Shown in pieces: positions 48,022 through 57,434 of a stretch of DNA of 64,000 nucleotides. The notes beneath the pieces were generated by a model. That model searched no databases and was not told the origin of the DNA. It saw only the letters and a program-made list of their open reading frames with translations. This DNA comes from Sphingomonas sp. RIT328 (lineage in GTDB: Bacteria > Pseudomonadota > Alphaproteobacteria > Sphingomonadales > Sphingomonadaceae), in assembly GCF_000632225.1 (NCBI RefSeq), contig NZ_JFYV01000012.1, positions 1 through 64,000 of the forward strand, read 5' to 3'. Numbering within the stretch: position 1 is the stretch's first letter; each line of letters opens with the position of its first letter. Position numbers and translations under genes: made by a program.

Positions 48022-49843
48022 ATGGGAGGGGATGTGTTCGACGTCATCGCATCAGCGCTCCAAGCGCATCAGCCGGTGATCGGTCTGCTATTCGTCATTG
48101 CGCTGTTCGCCGCTTTCGCGAGCGAACGCTTTCCGCCGGTCACGATCGCAATTGTCGGAGCCGGCGCGATGATTGTTGGCGGTTGGCTGACCCCCGCCCT
48201 GGTCACGGCCGCCTTCGCCAATCCGGCGCCGATCACGATCGCCGCCTTCTTCGTCCTGTCGGGTGCATTGGTCCGCACCGGCACGATCGAGGCGCTTGCC
48301 AGTGTCGTCGTCCGCCGCGCGTCAGCAGCACCGCGGCGGACCGTCGCCGAAATGCTCGCCGGGGCCGCGACCGCCCCGGCCTTCATCAACAACACGCCGG
48401 TCGTCATCGTCCTCATCCCGCTGGTGCGCCGACTGGCGAAGACCGTCGGCATTCCGGCGACCCGGCTGCTGATTCCTCTGTCCTACCTCTCGATCCTCGG
48501 CGGGACGCTGACGCTGATCGGCACCTCGACCAACCTGCTGGTGGACGGCGTCGCGCACGCGAACGGACAGGCGCCATTCGGCATCTTCGAGATCACCGGC
48601 GTCGGCCTCGTCGCTATGGCGGCCGGGATCGCCACCATGCTGGTGCTCGGACCGAAGCGGCTGCCCTCGCGGCCGGACAATGACATCGCGGACCGCCATC
48701 AGCTGCGCTACCTGACCGAGCTGACGCTGTCGGAGGAGGAAGCGGCGAAGCGCCCGACCCTTGCGGACCTGTCCTTCCTCAAGCGTGATGCCGTCCGCCT
48801 TGTCGCGATCAGGCGCGGCAGCGAATTGCTGCGCGAGCCGCCCCCCCGACCTGCGGATCACCCGCGATGATCGCCTGGTGGTGGCCAGTTCGGCCGACGA
48901 ACTGGACGGGCTCGCCCGCAGCCGGGGCGTGATCGTCGGCCTCCAGAATGTCGGTCGTCCGATACGCCTCGCCGAGGATGAGCGGGCCGACGACGTGCGC
49001 CTGATCGGCCTCACGATCGCGCCGTCGCATCCCGCACTGGGGCGTGAGCTACGCGACATCCCCTTCCTGTCCAACCTGCCTGCCCGCGTGCTCGGGATCG
49101 GGCGCGCCCGGCATCTGCCCGGACCCGACCTCGGCAGCGTGCGCCTGCGCGCGGCCGACAGTCTGCTCGTCGCCGCCGATGCCGGCGCTCTTGCGGCATT
49201 GCACGAGAACACGAACCTCATCGCGGAGGATACCAGCCACGTCCGCCGCTTCCGCCGGCGTCGTGCCCCGATCGCGATCGGAACGCTCGCCGGCGTGATC
49301 GCGCTCGCGGCGCTCGGTGCGATGCCGGTCGTTCTCCTCGCCCTGATCGGCGTGGGCATCGTGCTTGTCACCGGCTGCATCGATCCCGAAGAGGCGTGGC
49401 GATCGATCGACGGCAGCGTCCTCGTCCTCATCTTTGCGATGCTCGGCATCGGCAGCGGGCTGGAGGCGATCGGCACGGTGAAGCTCGTCGTCGATACGAT
49501 CGCACCCTGGATCGGTGGACTGTCCCCGCTGCTCGTGATCGTGGTCCTGTATTTCCTGACATCGCTGTTGACCGAGACGGTCACGAACAACGCCGTCGCC
49601 GTCATCATGACGCCGGTCGCGATCGGCCTCGCCCAGGCGAGCGGCAATGATCCCCGTGCGCTGATCGTCACGGTCATGTTCGCGGCATCGGCCAGTTTCG
49701 CGACGCCGATCGGCTATCAGACCAACACCATGGTCTATGCAGCGGCCGACTATCGTTTCGCCGATTTCGTCAAGATCGGCCTGCCGATGAACATCGTCGT
49801 CGGCGCGGCGACCTGTTTCGCGATCGCATGGCTTGTTCCGTGA
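48022..49843 (+). pseudogene. SLC13-type permease with TrkA-C region, frameshifted
   Basis: Two adjacent frames together encode one SLC13/CitT-like permease of about 600 residues. The first (48022-48870) gives N-terminal helices and the INNTPVVIVLIPLV motif. The second, open to 49843, gives the TrkA-C-like cytoplasmic part and the C-terminal helices with TETVTNNAVAVIMTP. The frame changes by one base at a run of seven C (48841-48847); six would restore it. It may be a disrupted gene, a phase-variable switch or a sequencing error. The first frame would stop at 48870 after 282 residues. Confidence 0.8.
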
Positions 49844-49862
49844 GGCCAGCCGTATCGCTTGC

Positions 49863-49887
49863 GGAACAACGATTTTGACACCCCGTT
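49863..49887 (+). promoter_or_regulatory. Candidate EcfG promoter for the MscS-type gene
   Basis: GGAAC (49863-49867) and CGTT (49884-49887) are 16 bases apart, an exact consensus match. The predicted transcription start is about 49894, two bases before the ATG, so the mRNA would be nearly leaderless. Confidence 0.65.
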
Positions 49888-49895
49888 CTGCAACG

Positions 49896-50879
49896 ATGCA
49901 GTCCGTCACACCGCCGCCGGCGAGAAACCCGATCGACCTGATTACGGCGAAGCTGCACGTCGCATCGAACGACTTCTTCCTGCAATTGCCCAATATCGTC
50001 GGCGGCATCGTCTTCGTCATCATCGCCTGGTTCGCCGGCAAGCTGATCGCAAACGGCGTTCGGCGGGCTTTCCACCACAAGGGGCTGGTCGACCTCGGCG
50101 GGGTCCTCGCCTCGCTGACCTTTGGTCTGATCGTGGCCGCGGCCGTGCTGATCGCCTGTGTTATCGTGTTCCCGAGCGTGAAGCCTGCGACGATCATCTC
50201 CAGCCTCGGTATCGGCTCGGTCGCGATCGGCTTTGCGTTCAAGGACATCCTCCAGAACCTGCTGGCCGGCATCCTGCTGCTCATCAACCGCCCCTATCGG
50301 CGCGGCGACCAGATCGTGGTCAAGGATTTCGAAGGTACCGTCGAGCATATCCAGAGCCGTGCGACCCTTATCAAGACCTATGACGGTCGCCGGGTCATCA
50401 TCCCCAATTCGGACGTCTACACCTCGCCCGTGATGGTCAACACGGCGTTTCCGGTGCGCCGTGACCAGTTCGACATCGGCATCGGCTATGGCGACAAGCC
50501 CGATCGCGCGATGACGGTCTTCGCCGAAGCCATCGCCAAGGTCGACGGCGTCGAGGCGGACCCGGCGCCGGAGGTACTGCCATGGGGACTGGACGCCAGC
50601 TCGGTGACGCTGCGGGCGCGCTGGTGGTCGGATTCCAAGCGGACCAACCTCGTCCACCTGCGCGCGCGCGTCATCCTGGCGATCTGGCAGGCCGCGGCGG
50701 ACAATGGCATCGACCTGCCGTTCCCGACGCAGCAGATCCTCTTCCACGACCAGACCGAAGAGACAGACGGCGACCGGACGCGGCAGCGGGAAGGCTGGCC
50801 CGCCGGCGCCAATCCGCCCCGCGCACGGCCTGTCGGACGTGCGGACACCGCGGACCGGACGGCGGATGAACATGGCTGA
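49896..50879 (+). CDS. Small-conductance mechanosensitive channel, MscS family
   Basis: This 327-residue protein has three transmembrane helices, with the pore helix ATIISSLGIGSVAIGFAFKDILQNLLAGILLL (about residues 92-123). The MscS beta domain follows (RRGDQIVVKDFEGTVEHIQ), then IIPNSDVYTSPVMVNTAF and a cytoplasmic alpha/beta domain ending in a charged tail. It should release osmolytes on hypo-osmotic shock. ATG 49896 has no ribosome-binding site, in line with the EcfG-like promoter just upstream. Confidence 0.88.
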   Translation: MQSVTPPPARNPIDLITAKLHVASNDFFLQLPNIVGGIVFVIIAWFAGKLIANGVRRAFHHKGLVDLGGVLASLTFGLIVAAAVLIACVIVFPSVKPATIISSLGIGSVAIGFAFKDILQNLLAGILLLINRPYRRGDQIVVKDFEGTVEHIQSRATLIKTYDGRRVIIPNSDVYTSPVMVNTAFPVRRDQFDIGIGYGDKPDRAMTVFAEAIAKVDGVEADPAPEVLPWGLDASSVTLRARWWSDSKRTNLVHLRARVILAIWQAAADNGIDLPFPTQQILFHDQTEETDGDRTRQREGWPAGANPPRARPVGRADTADRTADEHG

Positions 50880-51390
50880 AGGGCATGAATGACGCCGCTG
50901 CCGGCCACCTGCTCCGACGCCGCACCGGCGTTGCCGCTGACGGCGTGACGGTCGCCCGAGTCCAGGACCGCATGATCGCCCCGGTCTCGCCGGTGCCGCA
51001 CGCCACCCTCGCCATCGGCCGGATAAAGGCGCCCCGTGGACGCATATGGGCGAACGGCGGGGGTGTGCGCATCGCTCCGCCGCGAGCCTGTCGGCCGGTC
51101 ATCGCCGCTGCGGATACCATGGCAACGCTGGATCAGCCGGCGCATGCAGCCGGCGCCACGTCGATCCGGATTCCCGAGCGCCGGGAACGGGAGGGCAGTG
51201 GGCGTGGCCGGCCTGCCGGTCGCCGCCACCGCCGAACGACCGGGTTGTTCGCAGTGGCGTGCAGGCGCGATCGCCGTGCTGCTGTGGACGGCCGCGACCG
51301 ACCGGGTGCCGCTGCGGGCGGTCGCGGGGCGTTGCATTCTGACGCCCGGCTCGGACGAGACACTACGACCGCATTGCCCGAGGGCGTCGC
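50880..51390. other. Intergenic region, nothing clear
   Basis: Short frames exist on both strands across these 511 bases, but none has a plausible protein composition. No terminator or promoter stands out. GAGGG at about 51380 serves as ribosome-binding site for the next gene. Confidence 0.4.
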
Positions 51391-52599
51391 ATGATCGTCG
51401 CCGTCGCGCTGGGCGTTGCCCTGATCGTCACGCTCGCACTGACCGTCAGCCCGTTCGCGCGCAGCGATGGCTGGCGTGCGACGGTGACGCCGCTCGCCTC
51501 GATCATCGGGTCGGGCTTTCTGATCTGCGGGCCGCTGCTCGCCCGCGAGTTCGGCAGTGCCGCCATCCTTGCCATGGGCCTTCTGTTGGCCATCGCCTAT
51601 GCGGCGGGTTGGGCGATCCGGTTCAACATCGTCCATGTCGAAAACCACCTTGCCGAGGCGCGCTTCAACGATCCGATCGCCTGGGTCGCGCGTCTGACCC
51701 AAGCCGTCCTCGCGCTCGCCTATGCCGTCTCGGTCGCTTATTATCTGAAGCTGCTGGCCGAGTTCACGCTCAAGCCGGTTGCCATCGACCCGGCGTGGCA
51801 GCCGGTTGCCGCCAATAGCATCGTGACGGTCATCATCGTGCTGATGACGCTGCTGGCGCTGGGCGGGAGCCTGCGCAAGGTCGAGCATCTCGCGCATGGG
51901 ACGGTGTCGATCAAGATCGGCATCATCGCCGGCATGCTGGTCGCGCTCGGCATCGCCTGGGCCAGGGGCGGCATGACCGAACCGCTGCCGCCGGCGCGCA
52001 TCTCCTGGGCGAGCATCCCGATGCTGCTCGGCCTGATCATCACCGTGCAGGGGTTCGAGACGTCCCGCTATCTTGGGCATGACTATGCCGCCGCCTTGCG
52101 GATCAAGACGATGCATCACGCGCAGTGGATCGCGTCCGCCATCTACCTCGCCTTCATCACGCTGCTGACGCCGTTCCTCGCGCGCGCCGCGGCGACCGAG
52201 GGGGTGGCCGGTATCCTCGACATCATGGAATTCATCGCGCCCGCGCTCGGCATCTTCGTTCTGGCCGGCGCCGTCTCCAGCCAGCTCAGCGCCGCCGTTG
52301 CGGACTCGATCGGCTCGGGCGGGCTGGTCAATGAAGTGTCGCGGCGCAAGATCAGCGTGCCGCTCGCCTTCACCCTGGCCGGGGCGCTCGCGGTGCTGGT
52401 GGTCTGGCTGACCGACCCGTTCCAGGTCGTGGCGCTGTCTTCGCGCGCTTTTGCGCTCTTCTATGCGATGCAATGCGTGCTGGCGTTGCTGGTCTCGGCC
52501 CGGAGCAAGGCAGGATCGATGCTGCATCGCATCGGCTTCGTCGCCGTCGGCATCCTCTGTCTGGTCGCGGTATTCGTCGGTGCACCGGCGGAAGGCTAG
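51391..52599 (+). CDS. APC-superfamily-like permease
   Basis: The 402-residue protein has about 10-11 transmembrane helices. The first contains IIGSGFLICGPLLAREFGS, which recalls the unwound TM1 of APC-fold transporters. Other features are a GLIITVQGFETSRYLG segment and a C-terminal pair of helices. The exact substrate cannot be named. GAGGG lies seven bases before the ATG. The following YihY gene overlaps its 3-prime end. Confidence 0.65.
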   Translation: MIVAVALGVALIVTLALTVSPFARSDGWRATVTPLASIIGSGFLICGPLLAREFGSAAILAMGLLLAIAYAAGWAIRFNIVHVENHLAEARFNDPIAWVARLTQAVLALAYAVSVAYYLKLLAEFTLKPVAIDPAWQPVAANSIVTVIIVLMTLLALGGSLRKVEHLAHGTVSIKIGIIAGMLVALGIAWARGGMTEPLPPARISWASIPMLLGLIITVQGFETSRYLGHDYAAALRIKTMHHAQWIASAIYLAFITLLTPFLARAAATEGVAGILDIMEFIAPALGIFVLAGAVSSQLSAAVADSIGSGGLVNEVSRRKISVPLAFTLAGALAVLVVWLTDPFQVVALSSRAFALFYAMQCVLALLVSARSKAGSMLHRIGFVAVGILCLVAVFVGAPAEG

Positions 52600-53521
52600 G
52601 GCCGCCGCCGCGGCGATCAGCGCGTCGCTGCGGCAGCTCGCATCGCCTCGCCATCTGCAACGCCGGCTGGGGTCCGGCGGCAAGTGGGTCGCGCTGTCGG
52701 TCCGCGCCGTGCGCAGCGGCCTCCGGGACGATTTCGGCATCGCGGCCAGCTCGATCGCCTTCGCCGCCTTTCTCGCCCTCGTCCCGCTCGTCGGCCTGAT
52801 CGCCGGAGCCTATGGCCTGTTCGTCCCCGGCGCGACGGTGGCCCGCAATCTTGCGACGCTGACGGCGATCCTGCCGCGCGACGCGCAACACATCGTGGCG
52901 GGCGGATTGCGCGATACGCTGTCCGGCCATTCCGCCGGCGTGACGGTCATCGTCTCGCTGGGCATCGCGCTGTTCAGCGCGCGGCGGGCGGGACGCTCGC
53001 TGCTCCACGGCATCAACCTCGCCTTCCGCATCGAGCGCGAGCGCCGGGGACTCCGCCGGCAGATCACGGCGATGCTGCTGGTGCTGGGATGTGCGGGGCT
53101 GGTGCTGACCGCCCTGATCTCGCTGTCGGTGCTCGCCTTCCTGCAAAGCTATGTTCCGGACGGGCTGCCCGGCGCACGGCTCGCCTCGACCATCATCCTG
53201 TTCGGATCGCTGACGCTGGGGGCCGGCCTCGGCCTGATGCTGGTCTATCGCTATGCGCCGGCGAGCGAGGCGGCCATACCGTGGCGATCGGTCCTGCCCG
53301 GAACGGTCGCGGGCGTCGCGATGTGGGTGGGGGCGACCCTCGTGTTCCGCCTCTACGTCACGCATCTCGCGCGGTTCGATGACACATATGGATCGTTGTC
53401 CGCAGCGGTCATCCTGATGCTCTGGCTGATGGTGTCCGCCTGGGCGTTGCTGCTCGGCGGCCGCCTCAACGCCGAAGCGATGGATCAGGCAGGCATCATT
53501 ATCGAGGAACGCGACGCATGA
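52580..53521 (+). CDS. YihY/BrkB family membrane protein (second copy)
   Basis: This is a 313-residue protein when started at GTG 52580, which overlaps the permease gene by 20 bases. It has the YihY core: IAASSIAFAAFLALVPLVGLIAG, ALFSARRAGRSLLHGINLAFRIERERRGLRR and DTYGSLSAAVILMLWLMVSAWALLLGGRLNAE. It lacks the long hydrophilic tail of the first copy. The start is uncertain because no ribosome-binding site is visible. Its stop overlaps the ATG of the AI-2E family gene (ATGA). Confidence 0.82.
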   Translation: MHRRKARAAAAAISASLRQLASPRHLQRRLGSGGKWVALSVRAVRSGLRDDFGIAASSIAFAAFLALVPLVGLIAGAYGLFVPGATVARNLATLTAILPRDAQHIVAGGLRDTLSGHSAGVTVIVSLGIALFSARRAGRSLLHGINLAFRIERERRGLRRQITAMLLVLGCAGLVLTALISLSVLAFLQSYVPDGLPGARLASTIILFGSLTLGAGLGLMLVYRYAPASEAAIPWRSVLPGTVAGVAMWVGATLVFRLYVTHLARFDDTYGSLSAAVILMLWLMVSAWALLLGGRLNAEAMDQAGIIIEERDA

Positions 53522-54531
53522 GCGACGGTCAGGCCGAACATCGGTATCGCAATCGACTGATGACGCTCATCGCGGCCGTCGTGTTGATCGGGGCATTGAA
53601 GGCGGCCTTTGCGGTCGCGATGCCGATCGCTTTCGCCGCGATCATCGTCGCGGCCTTGTGGCCGCTCAAGCGCAGGCTGGCGCGGCACATGCCGTCATGG
53701 CTGGCCTATACGCTGACGCTGCTGTCGCTGATCGCGATCCTCGGCGCCTTTGCCGCAGCGGTCTATCTGTCGATCGGCCAGGTCCTCGCCGCACTCACGA
53801 CGAACTGGGCGAGCCTTGAGCAGGGATATAGCCGGCTTGCCGGATGGGCTGCCGAGCATGGCGTGCCGATCGCGGGAACCATCAACCGCCAACGGATCAT
53901 GGCGCTGCTCCAGCTGCTGGCGGGCGGGGTTTATGGGTTCGTCACCTATGTCGGGTTCATCGGCATCATCGTGATGCTCGGCCTGCCCGAAGTGCCACGG
54001 CTCAAGCGTCGCTTGTACGAGATGACGGAAAGCGGCGACCGCCGCGACATGCTGGCCGCCGGCGAGGACATCTCGGCGCAGGTCCGTCGCTATCTCGGCA
54101 CGACGCTGGCCACCAGCATCCTCACCGGCGTCGCCTCGGCCCTGTGGTCGTGGATGACCGGGCTCGAGCTGGCGTTGGTCTGGGGCATCCTCAACTTCCT
54201 GCTCAATTTCGTCCCGGTGATCGGCAACATCGTCGGAATCGTGCCGCCGGTGCTCTTCGCCTTCGTCCAATTCGGGGGATGGCAGATGCCCGCGCTCGTC
54301 TTCGTCGGCTTCGTCATCCTGCAACTGACCATCAGCAACGTCGTCTATCCGCTGTTGCAGGGCAAGCAGCTCAGCCTGTCGCCGCTGGCGATCATCGTCG
54401 CCATGACCTTCTGGAGCTGGGTCTGGGGTATCGCGGGCGCGCTGATCGCGGTGCCGCTGACCGCCGCGATCGTCATCATCTGCGGGCAGTTCGAACGCAG
54501 CCGCTGGATCTGCAAGCTTCTGTCGGCCTGA
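53518..54531 (+). CDS. AI-2E family transporter
   Basis: The 337-residue inner-membrane protein has eight transmembrane helices in the AI-2E/PerM pattern. Two N-terminal helices precede a cytoplasmic region with VRRYLGTTLATSILTGV, followed by NFVPVIGNIVGIVPPVLFA and a final WSWVWGIAGALIAVPL segment. Family members include exporters and Na+/H+ antiporters, and few transport autoinducer-2. It is translationally coupled to the YihY gene by a four-base overlap. Confidence 0.86.
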   Translation: MSDGQAEHRYRNRLMTLIAAVVLIGALKAAFAVAMPIAFAAIIVAALWPLKRRLARHMPSWLAYTLTLLSLIAILGAFAAAVYLSIGQVLAALTTNWASLEQGYSRLAGWAAEHGVPIAGTINRQRIMALLQLLAGGVYGFVTYVGFIGIIVMLGLPEVPRLKRRLYEMTESGDRRDMLAAGEDISAQVRRYLGTTLATSILTGVASALWSWMTGLELALVWGILNFLLNFVPVIGNIVGIVPPVLFAFVQFGGWQMPALVFVGFVILQLTISNVVYPLLQGKQLSLSPLAIIVAMTFWSWVWGIAGALIAVPLTAAIVIICGQFERSRWICKLLSA

Positions 54532-54553
54532 CCGAGACTGGCCGATTGTGGGC

Positions 54554-54576
54554 GAACGATCCTCTTTAGGTCGTTC
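54554..54576 (+). terminator. Hairpin after the AI-2E family gene
   Basis: GAACGA (54554-54559) and TCGTTC (54571-54576) pair, and CCT/AGG continues the stem with one bulged base. The hairpin stands 23 bases after the stop codon, without a clear U-run. Confidence 0.4.
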
Positions 54577-54645
54577 ACGAGAAGGATCGAGGCTCGCTTG
54601 CCAGGGTCGGTGAGGCGCAGGAGGGACGTCGTTCGTTGGCCTTGC

Positions 54646-56088
54646 ATGAAGACACCGATGTTTTGCGTATGGCTCGGCGCGATCGCGCTTATCCCCGTGT
54701 TCCCGGCGATGGCACAGACCCCATCGGGGGAGCAGGCCGCACTCGTTTCACCATCGGAGTGGCAAAGCCTCTGGAGCGGGGCGAACCGTGCCGCCCTGAG
54801 ACAGGCGCTGGCGGATCGTGCCCGCCACGGTCTCGATCATCTGACGTTCCTGCCGCGCGATATCGACGATCAGCCAGCAGCCGAGGCGGCCGAGGCCTAT
54901 ACCAAGGCTGCGATGCGGTACGCCGATGCCTTGGCGCAGGGCTTGGTGGATCCGTCATCGCTCCACGACGTCTACACGATCGCGCGGCCCATGCCCGTCC
55001 AGGCCGGAGCATTGCGCGATGCCCTCCGTCAGAACCGCCTTGCCCAATGGCTGGATGGACTGGCTCCCGCCGACCCGGAATACAGGATGTTGTCCCAGGC
55101 CTATCTCGAAGCGAACCGGCAGACCGGCGTCCCGACGCCCGGTCTCGCGCTGGCGCAGAGCATCCACGTCGGCGACGTCCATCCGCAGGTGGCGGAGATC
55201 GCCGACCAGCTGGCGGACGATGGCTATCTGACGGTTCGACCGTCTGCGGCGCCGGCGGACCTGTACACCCAAGACATCGCGGATGCGGTGAAGGCCCTGC
55301 AACGGGATTATGGCATCCGCGCGGACGGGATCGTCGGCCCCGATACGCTGGGGGTCCTGACGCTCCGGCCTGGCGACCGTGCCCGCACCCTCGCCGTCGC
55401 CTTGGAGCGGCGACGCTGGCTGTCGCGAACGCCGCCGGCCACGCGCATCGACGTCAACTCAGCGGCCGCCGAGCTGCAATATTATCGCGATGGGCAGCTG
55501 ATCGATCGCCGCAAGGTCATCGTCGGAGAGCCTGACCGGGAAACCCCGCCACTCGGTTCGCCGATCTATCGCCTCGTCGCCAACCCGACGTGGACGGTGC
55601 CGAAGTCGATCCCGGTTTCCCGGGCGACGGTCCGGGCCAAGGCCATGCACCGCATCAACGGCTATTGGGTACAGCCCTCGGGGCCGGACAATGCGCTGGG
55701 TCTGGTCAAGTTCGACATGAAGAACGATCAGGCGATCTACCTGCACGACACGGCCGCCCCCGAATTGTTCGGGCGCAGCCAGCGGCATCTGAGCCATGGC
55801 TGCGTCCGGGTCTCGGATGCCCTGGGCTTTGCGGCGATGCTGGCCGATCAGGAAGGGGTCGGCGACACCTGGGCCAAGGCACAGGCCTCCGGCACGTACG
55901 AGATCGTCGATCTGCCTCGCGAGATCCCGGTGCGGCTCCTCTACCATAACGCCTTCGTCGCCGACGATGGCACGGTCGCGTTCCGCACCGATCCCTATGG
56001 CTGGAACGATGCGGTTGCCGTGCAACTCGGATTCGCCGATGCGAAGTCCCGCCAGGCCAAGGCAGAGGCGATCGACATCGGGCCGTGA
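54646..56088 (+). CDS. Periplasmic L,D-transpeptidase, YcbB-like
   Basis: This 480-residue protein has a signal peptide (cleavage near AMAQ) and an N-terminal scaffold domain. A peptidoglycan-binding segment follows (AVKALQRDYGIRADGIVGPDTLGVL, about residues 210-235), then a C-terminal YkuD catalytic domain with SHGCVRV containing Cys386. It should form 3-3 cross-links in peptidoglycan, as LdtD (YcbB) does in E. coli, often under envelope stress. Start 54646 was chosen for the signal peptide. Confidence 0.9.
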   Translation: MKTPMFCVWLGAIALIPVFPAMAQTPSGEQAALVSPSEWQSLWSGANRAALRQALADRARHGLDHLTFLPRDIDDQPAAEAAEAYTKAAMRYADALAQGLVDPSSLHDVYTIARPMPVQAGALRDALRQNRLAQWLDGLAPADPEYRMLSQAYLEANRQTGVPTPGLALAQSIHVGDVHPQVAEIADQLADDGYLTVRPSAAPADLYTQDIADAVKALQRDYGIRADGIVGPDTLGVLTLRPGDRARTLAVALERRRWLSRTPPATRIDVNSAAAELQYYRDGQLIDRRKVIVGEPDRETPPLGSPIYRLVANPTWTVPKSIPVSRATVRAKAMHRINGYWVQPSGPDNALGLVKFDMKNDQAIYLHDTAAPELFGRSQRHLSHGCVRVSDALGFAAMLADQEGVGDTWAKAQASGTYEIVDLPREIPVRLLYHNAFVADDGTVAFRTDPYGWNDAVAVQLGFADAKSRQAKAEAIDIGP

Positions 56089-56209
56089 GGCGCCCGACGC
56101 ATTCCTCGACAGGGCTTTAACCCAAGGCCCGGCACCTTCGGTGCCCAGACTGCTGCAAAGCAATGGCCTGAGCGTGAACGGCAGGACGCAAAATACAAAT
56201 GTGGGAAAG

Positions 56210-56285
56210 TGGTGCCCGGGGACGGATTCGAACCGCCGACACTGCGATTTTCAGTCGCATGCTCTACCAACTGAGCTACCCGGGC
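56210..56285 (-). tRNA. tRNA-Phe (anticodon GAA)
   Basis: Read on the minus strand, a complete cloverleaf of 76 bases begins GCCCGGGTAGCTCAG. The anticodon loop is CTGAAAA (GAA), the T arm contains GGTTCGAATCC, and the acceptor ends CCCGGGC-A with an encoded CCA. All four stems pair fully. No integrase or att-like duplication is visible beside it. Confidence 0.97.
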
Positions 56286-56325
56286 AGGGTGGAAGCGAGC
56301 ATGCTCGCGTTCGGAAGCGCGGCCT

Positions 56326-56496
56326 TTAGTCAGCCGAATCGATGCTGTCCAGCCCGTTCTCATCGTCTTTGACCGGAATACGATAACCATCGCCCAGCCA
56401 TTGCAGCAGATCACGGTCGCGGCAGCCGCGCGAACAGAAGGGCGCGTGCTCGGCAGAGGTCGGCGTATCGCAGAGGGGGCAGGTCGATCGGGTCAT
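56326..56496 (-). CDS. yacG: DNA gyrase inhibitor YacG
   Basis: The 56-residue zinc protein has two Cys pairs, CPLC and CSRGC, followed by RDRDLLQWLGDGYRIP, the YacG pattern. In E. coli it binds GyrB and lowers gyrase activity. It overlaps the RNase E/G-like gene by four bases (ATGA) and is the last gene of the infA-maf-RNase-yacG run. Confidence 0.87.
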   Translation of the reverse strand: MTRSTCPLCDTPTSAEHAPFCSRGCRDRDLLQWLGDGYRIPVKDDENGLDSIDSAD

Positions 56497-57434
56497 ACGC
56501 TGTCCAGAATATGGGTAACGCCGGTGCGGCGGGCAAGCGCGTCGCGCCAGTCGGGGCGGCTCATCAGCCGGGCGTGGATCGCCGGGGGCAGCCGGTGCCG
56601 CAACGGACTGCCCGGCGGCTCGCGTTCGAGCCGGCGCAGCAGCGCGCGCGTCGCCGCGCCGACCGGATCGTCGCGCAGCAGCTCTGGCAGCGACGCCCGC
56701 GGGCGCGGGCGGACGATCTGGAGGAAGCCGAAGCCGTTGACCGCAGTGCGCTCGAACGGCTGGGGCAGCGCGGCGTCGATCGCCTCGGCGACCGCGGCGC
56801 GTGCCGCCTTGTTGGCGAGCGTCGGAAAGTCGATGCCGATCGATCCGCCGATGCCGTGACGGCGGATCGCCAGCGCGACCGCACGCGCCGCGGCGAGCGC
56901 GAGCGGCTCGAGCGGCGGCGGTCCGTCGACGTCGAACAGGGTCATCGCCGGTGTCGGCGACAGCCGCAGGCAGCCGAGCGGGAAGACGATCGCGCCGCTG
57001 ATCGCCTCGTCGAGCAATTCGGACCAGCCGGCGGCTTCGAGCGCATCGGGTTCGTGCGCGCGCAGGATGCGGACGGGCCATCCGCTGGCGGTCAGGCGGT
57101 CGAGCAGGGTGGGGCCGGGGGCAGGGGCGTCGTCGCTGGCGACGGCGCGTGGCGGCTTGGCGCGGCCGGGTTCGGGGATCGCCTCACGGCTGATCCGCAC
57201 GGTCAGGCTGGCGCCCTTGGTGACGCCGGGCGGGATGCGGGCGATCACCGCCTCGCTGCCGCCGATGTCGAGCCGGCCCATACCGCCGCCGGTCAGCTCG
57301 ATCAGCCGGGCGCGGGCGACGGTGTCGAGCGGCAGCGGGTCGGGCAGGGCGATGGCGGCTTCGAGGATGCGGCCGTCGGCGACCAGCGCGGCGCGCGCCT
57401 CGCCGATCCCGTCCTCATACAGCCATTCAGGCAA
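56493..57434 (-). CDS. RNase E/G-like protein, short form
   Basis: This 313-residue protein matches the catalytic region of RNase E/G. Segments include the S1-like LTGGGMGRLDIGG, DGPPPLEPLALAAARAVALAIRRHGIGGSIGIDFPTL (metal-binding Asp region) and the ending NGFGFLQIVRPR. It lacks the full length of RNase G (about 490) and the scaffold of RNase E, as is common in sphingomonads. It may process RNA ends, but catalytic capacity is uncertain. It overlaps maf by eight bases and yacG by four. Confidence 0.8.
   Translation of the reverse strand: MPEWLYEDGIGEARAALVADGRILEAAIALPDPLPLDTVARARLIELTGGGMGRLDIGGSEAVIARIPPGVTKGASLTVRISREAIPEPGRAKPPRAVASDDAPAPGPTLLDRLTASGWPVRILRAHEPDALEAAGWSELLDEAISGAIVFPLGCLRLSPTPAMTLFDVDGPPPLEPLALAAARAVALAIRRHGIGGSIGIDFPTLANKAARAAVAEAIDAALPQPFERTAVNGFGFLQIVRPRPRASLPELLRDDPVGAATRALLRRLEREPPGSPLRHRLPPAIHARLMSRPDWRDALARRTGVTHILDSV

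Noticed and set aside
50885-51394. Plus-strand frame of 169 codons before the APC-like permease
   Set aside because: It has Arg/Gly/Ala-rich composition, no domain and no ribosome-binding site, and overlapping frames are equally open.
56131-56145. Small hairpin GGCACC-TTC-GGTGCC between the L,D-transpeptidase and tRNA-Phe genes
   Set aside because: The stem is only six bases with no U-run on either strand, too weak to call a terminator.
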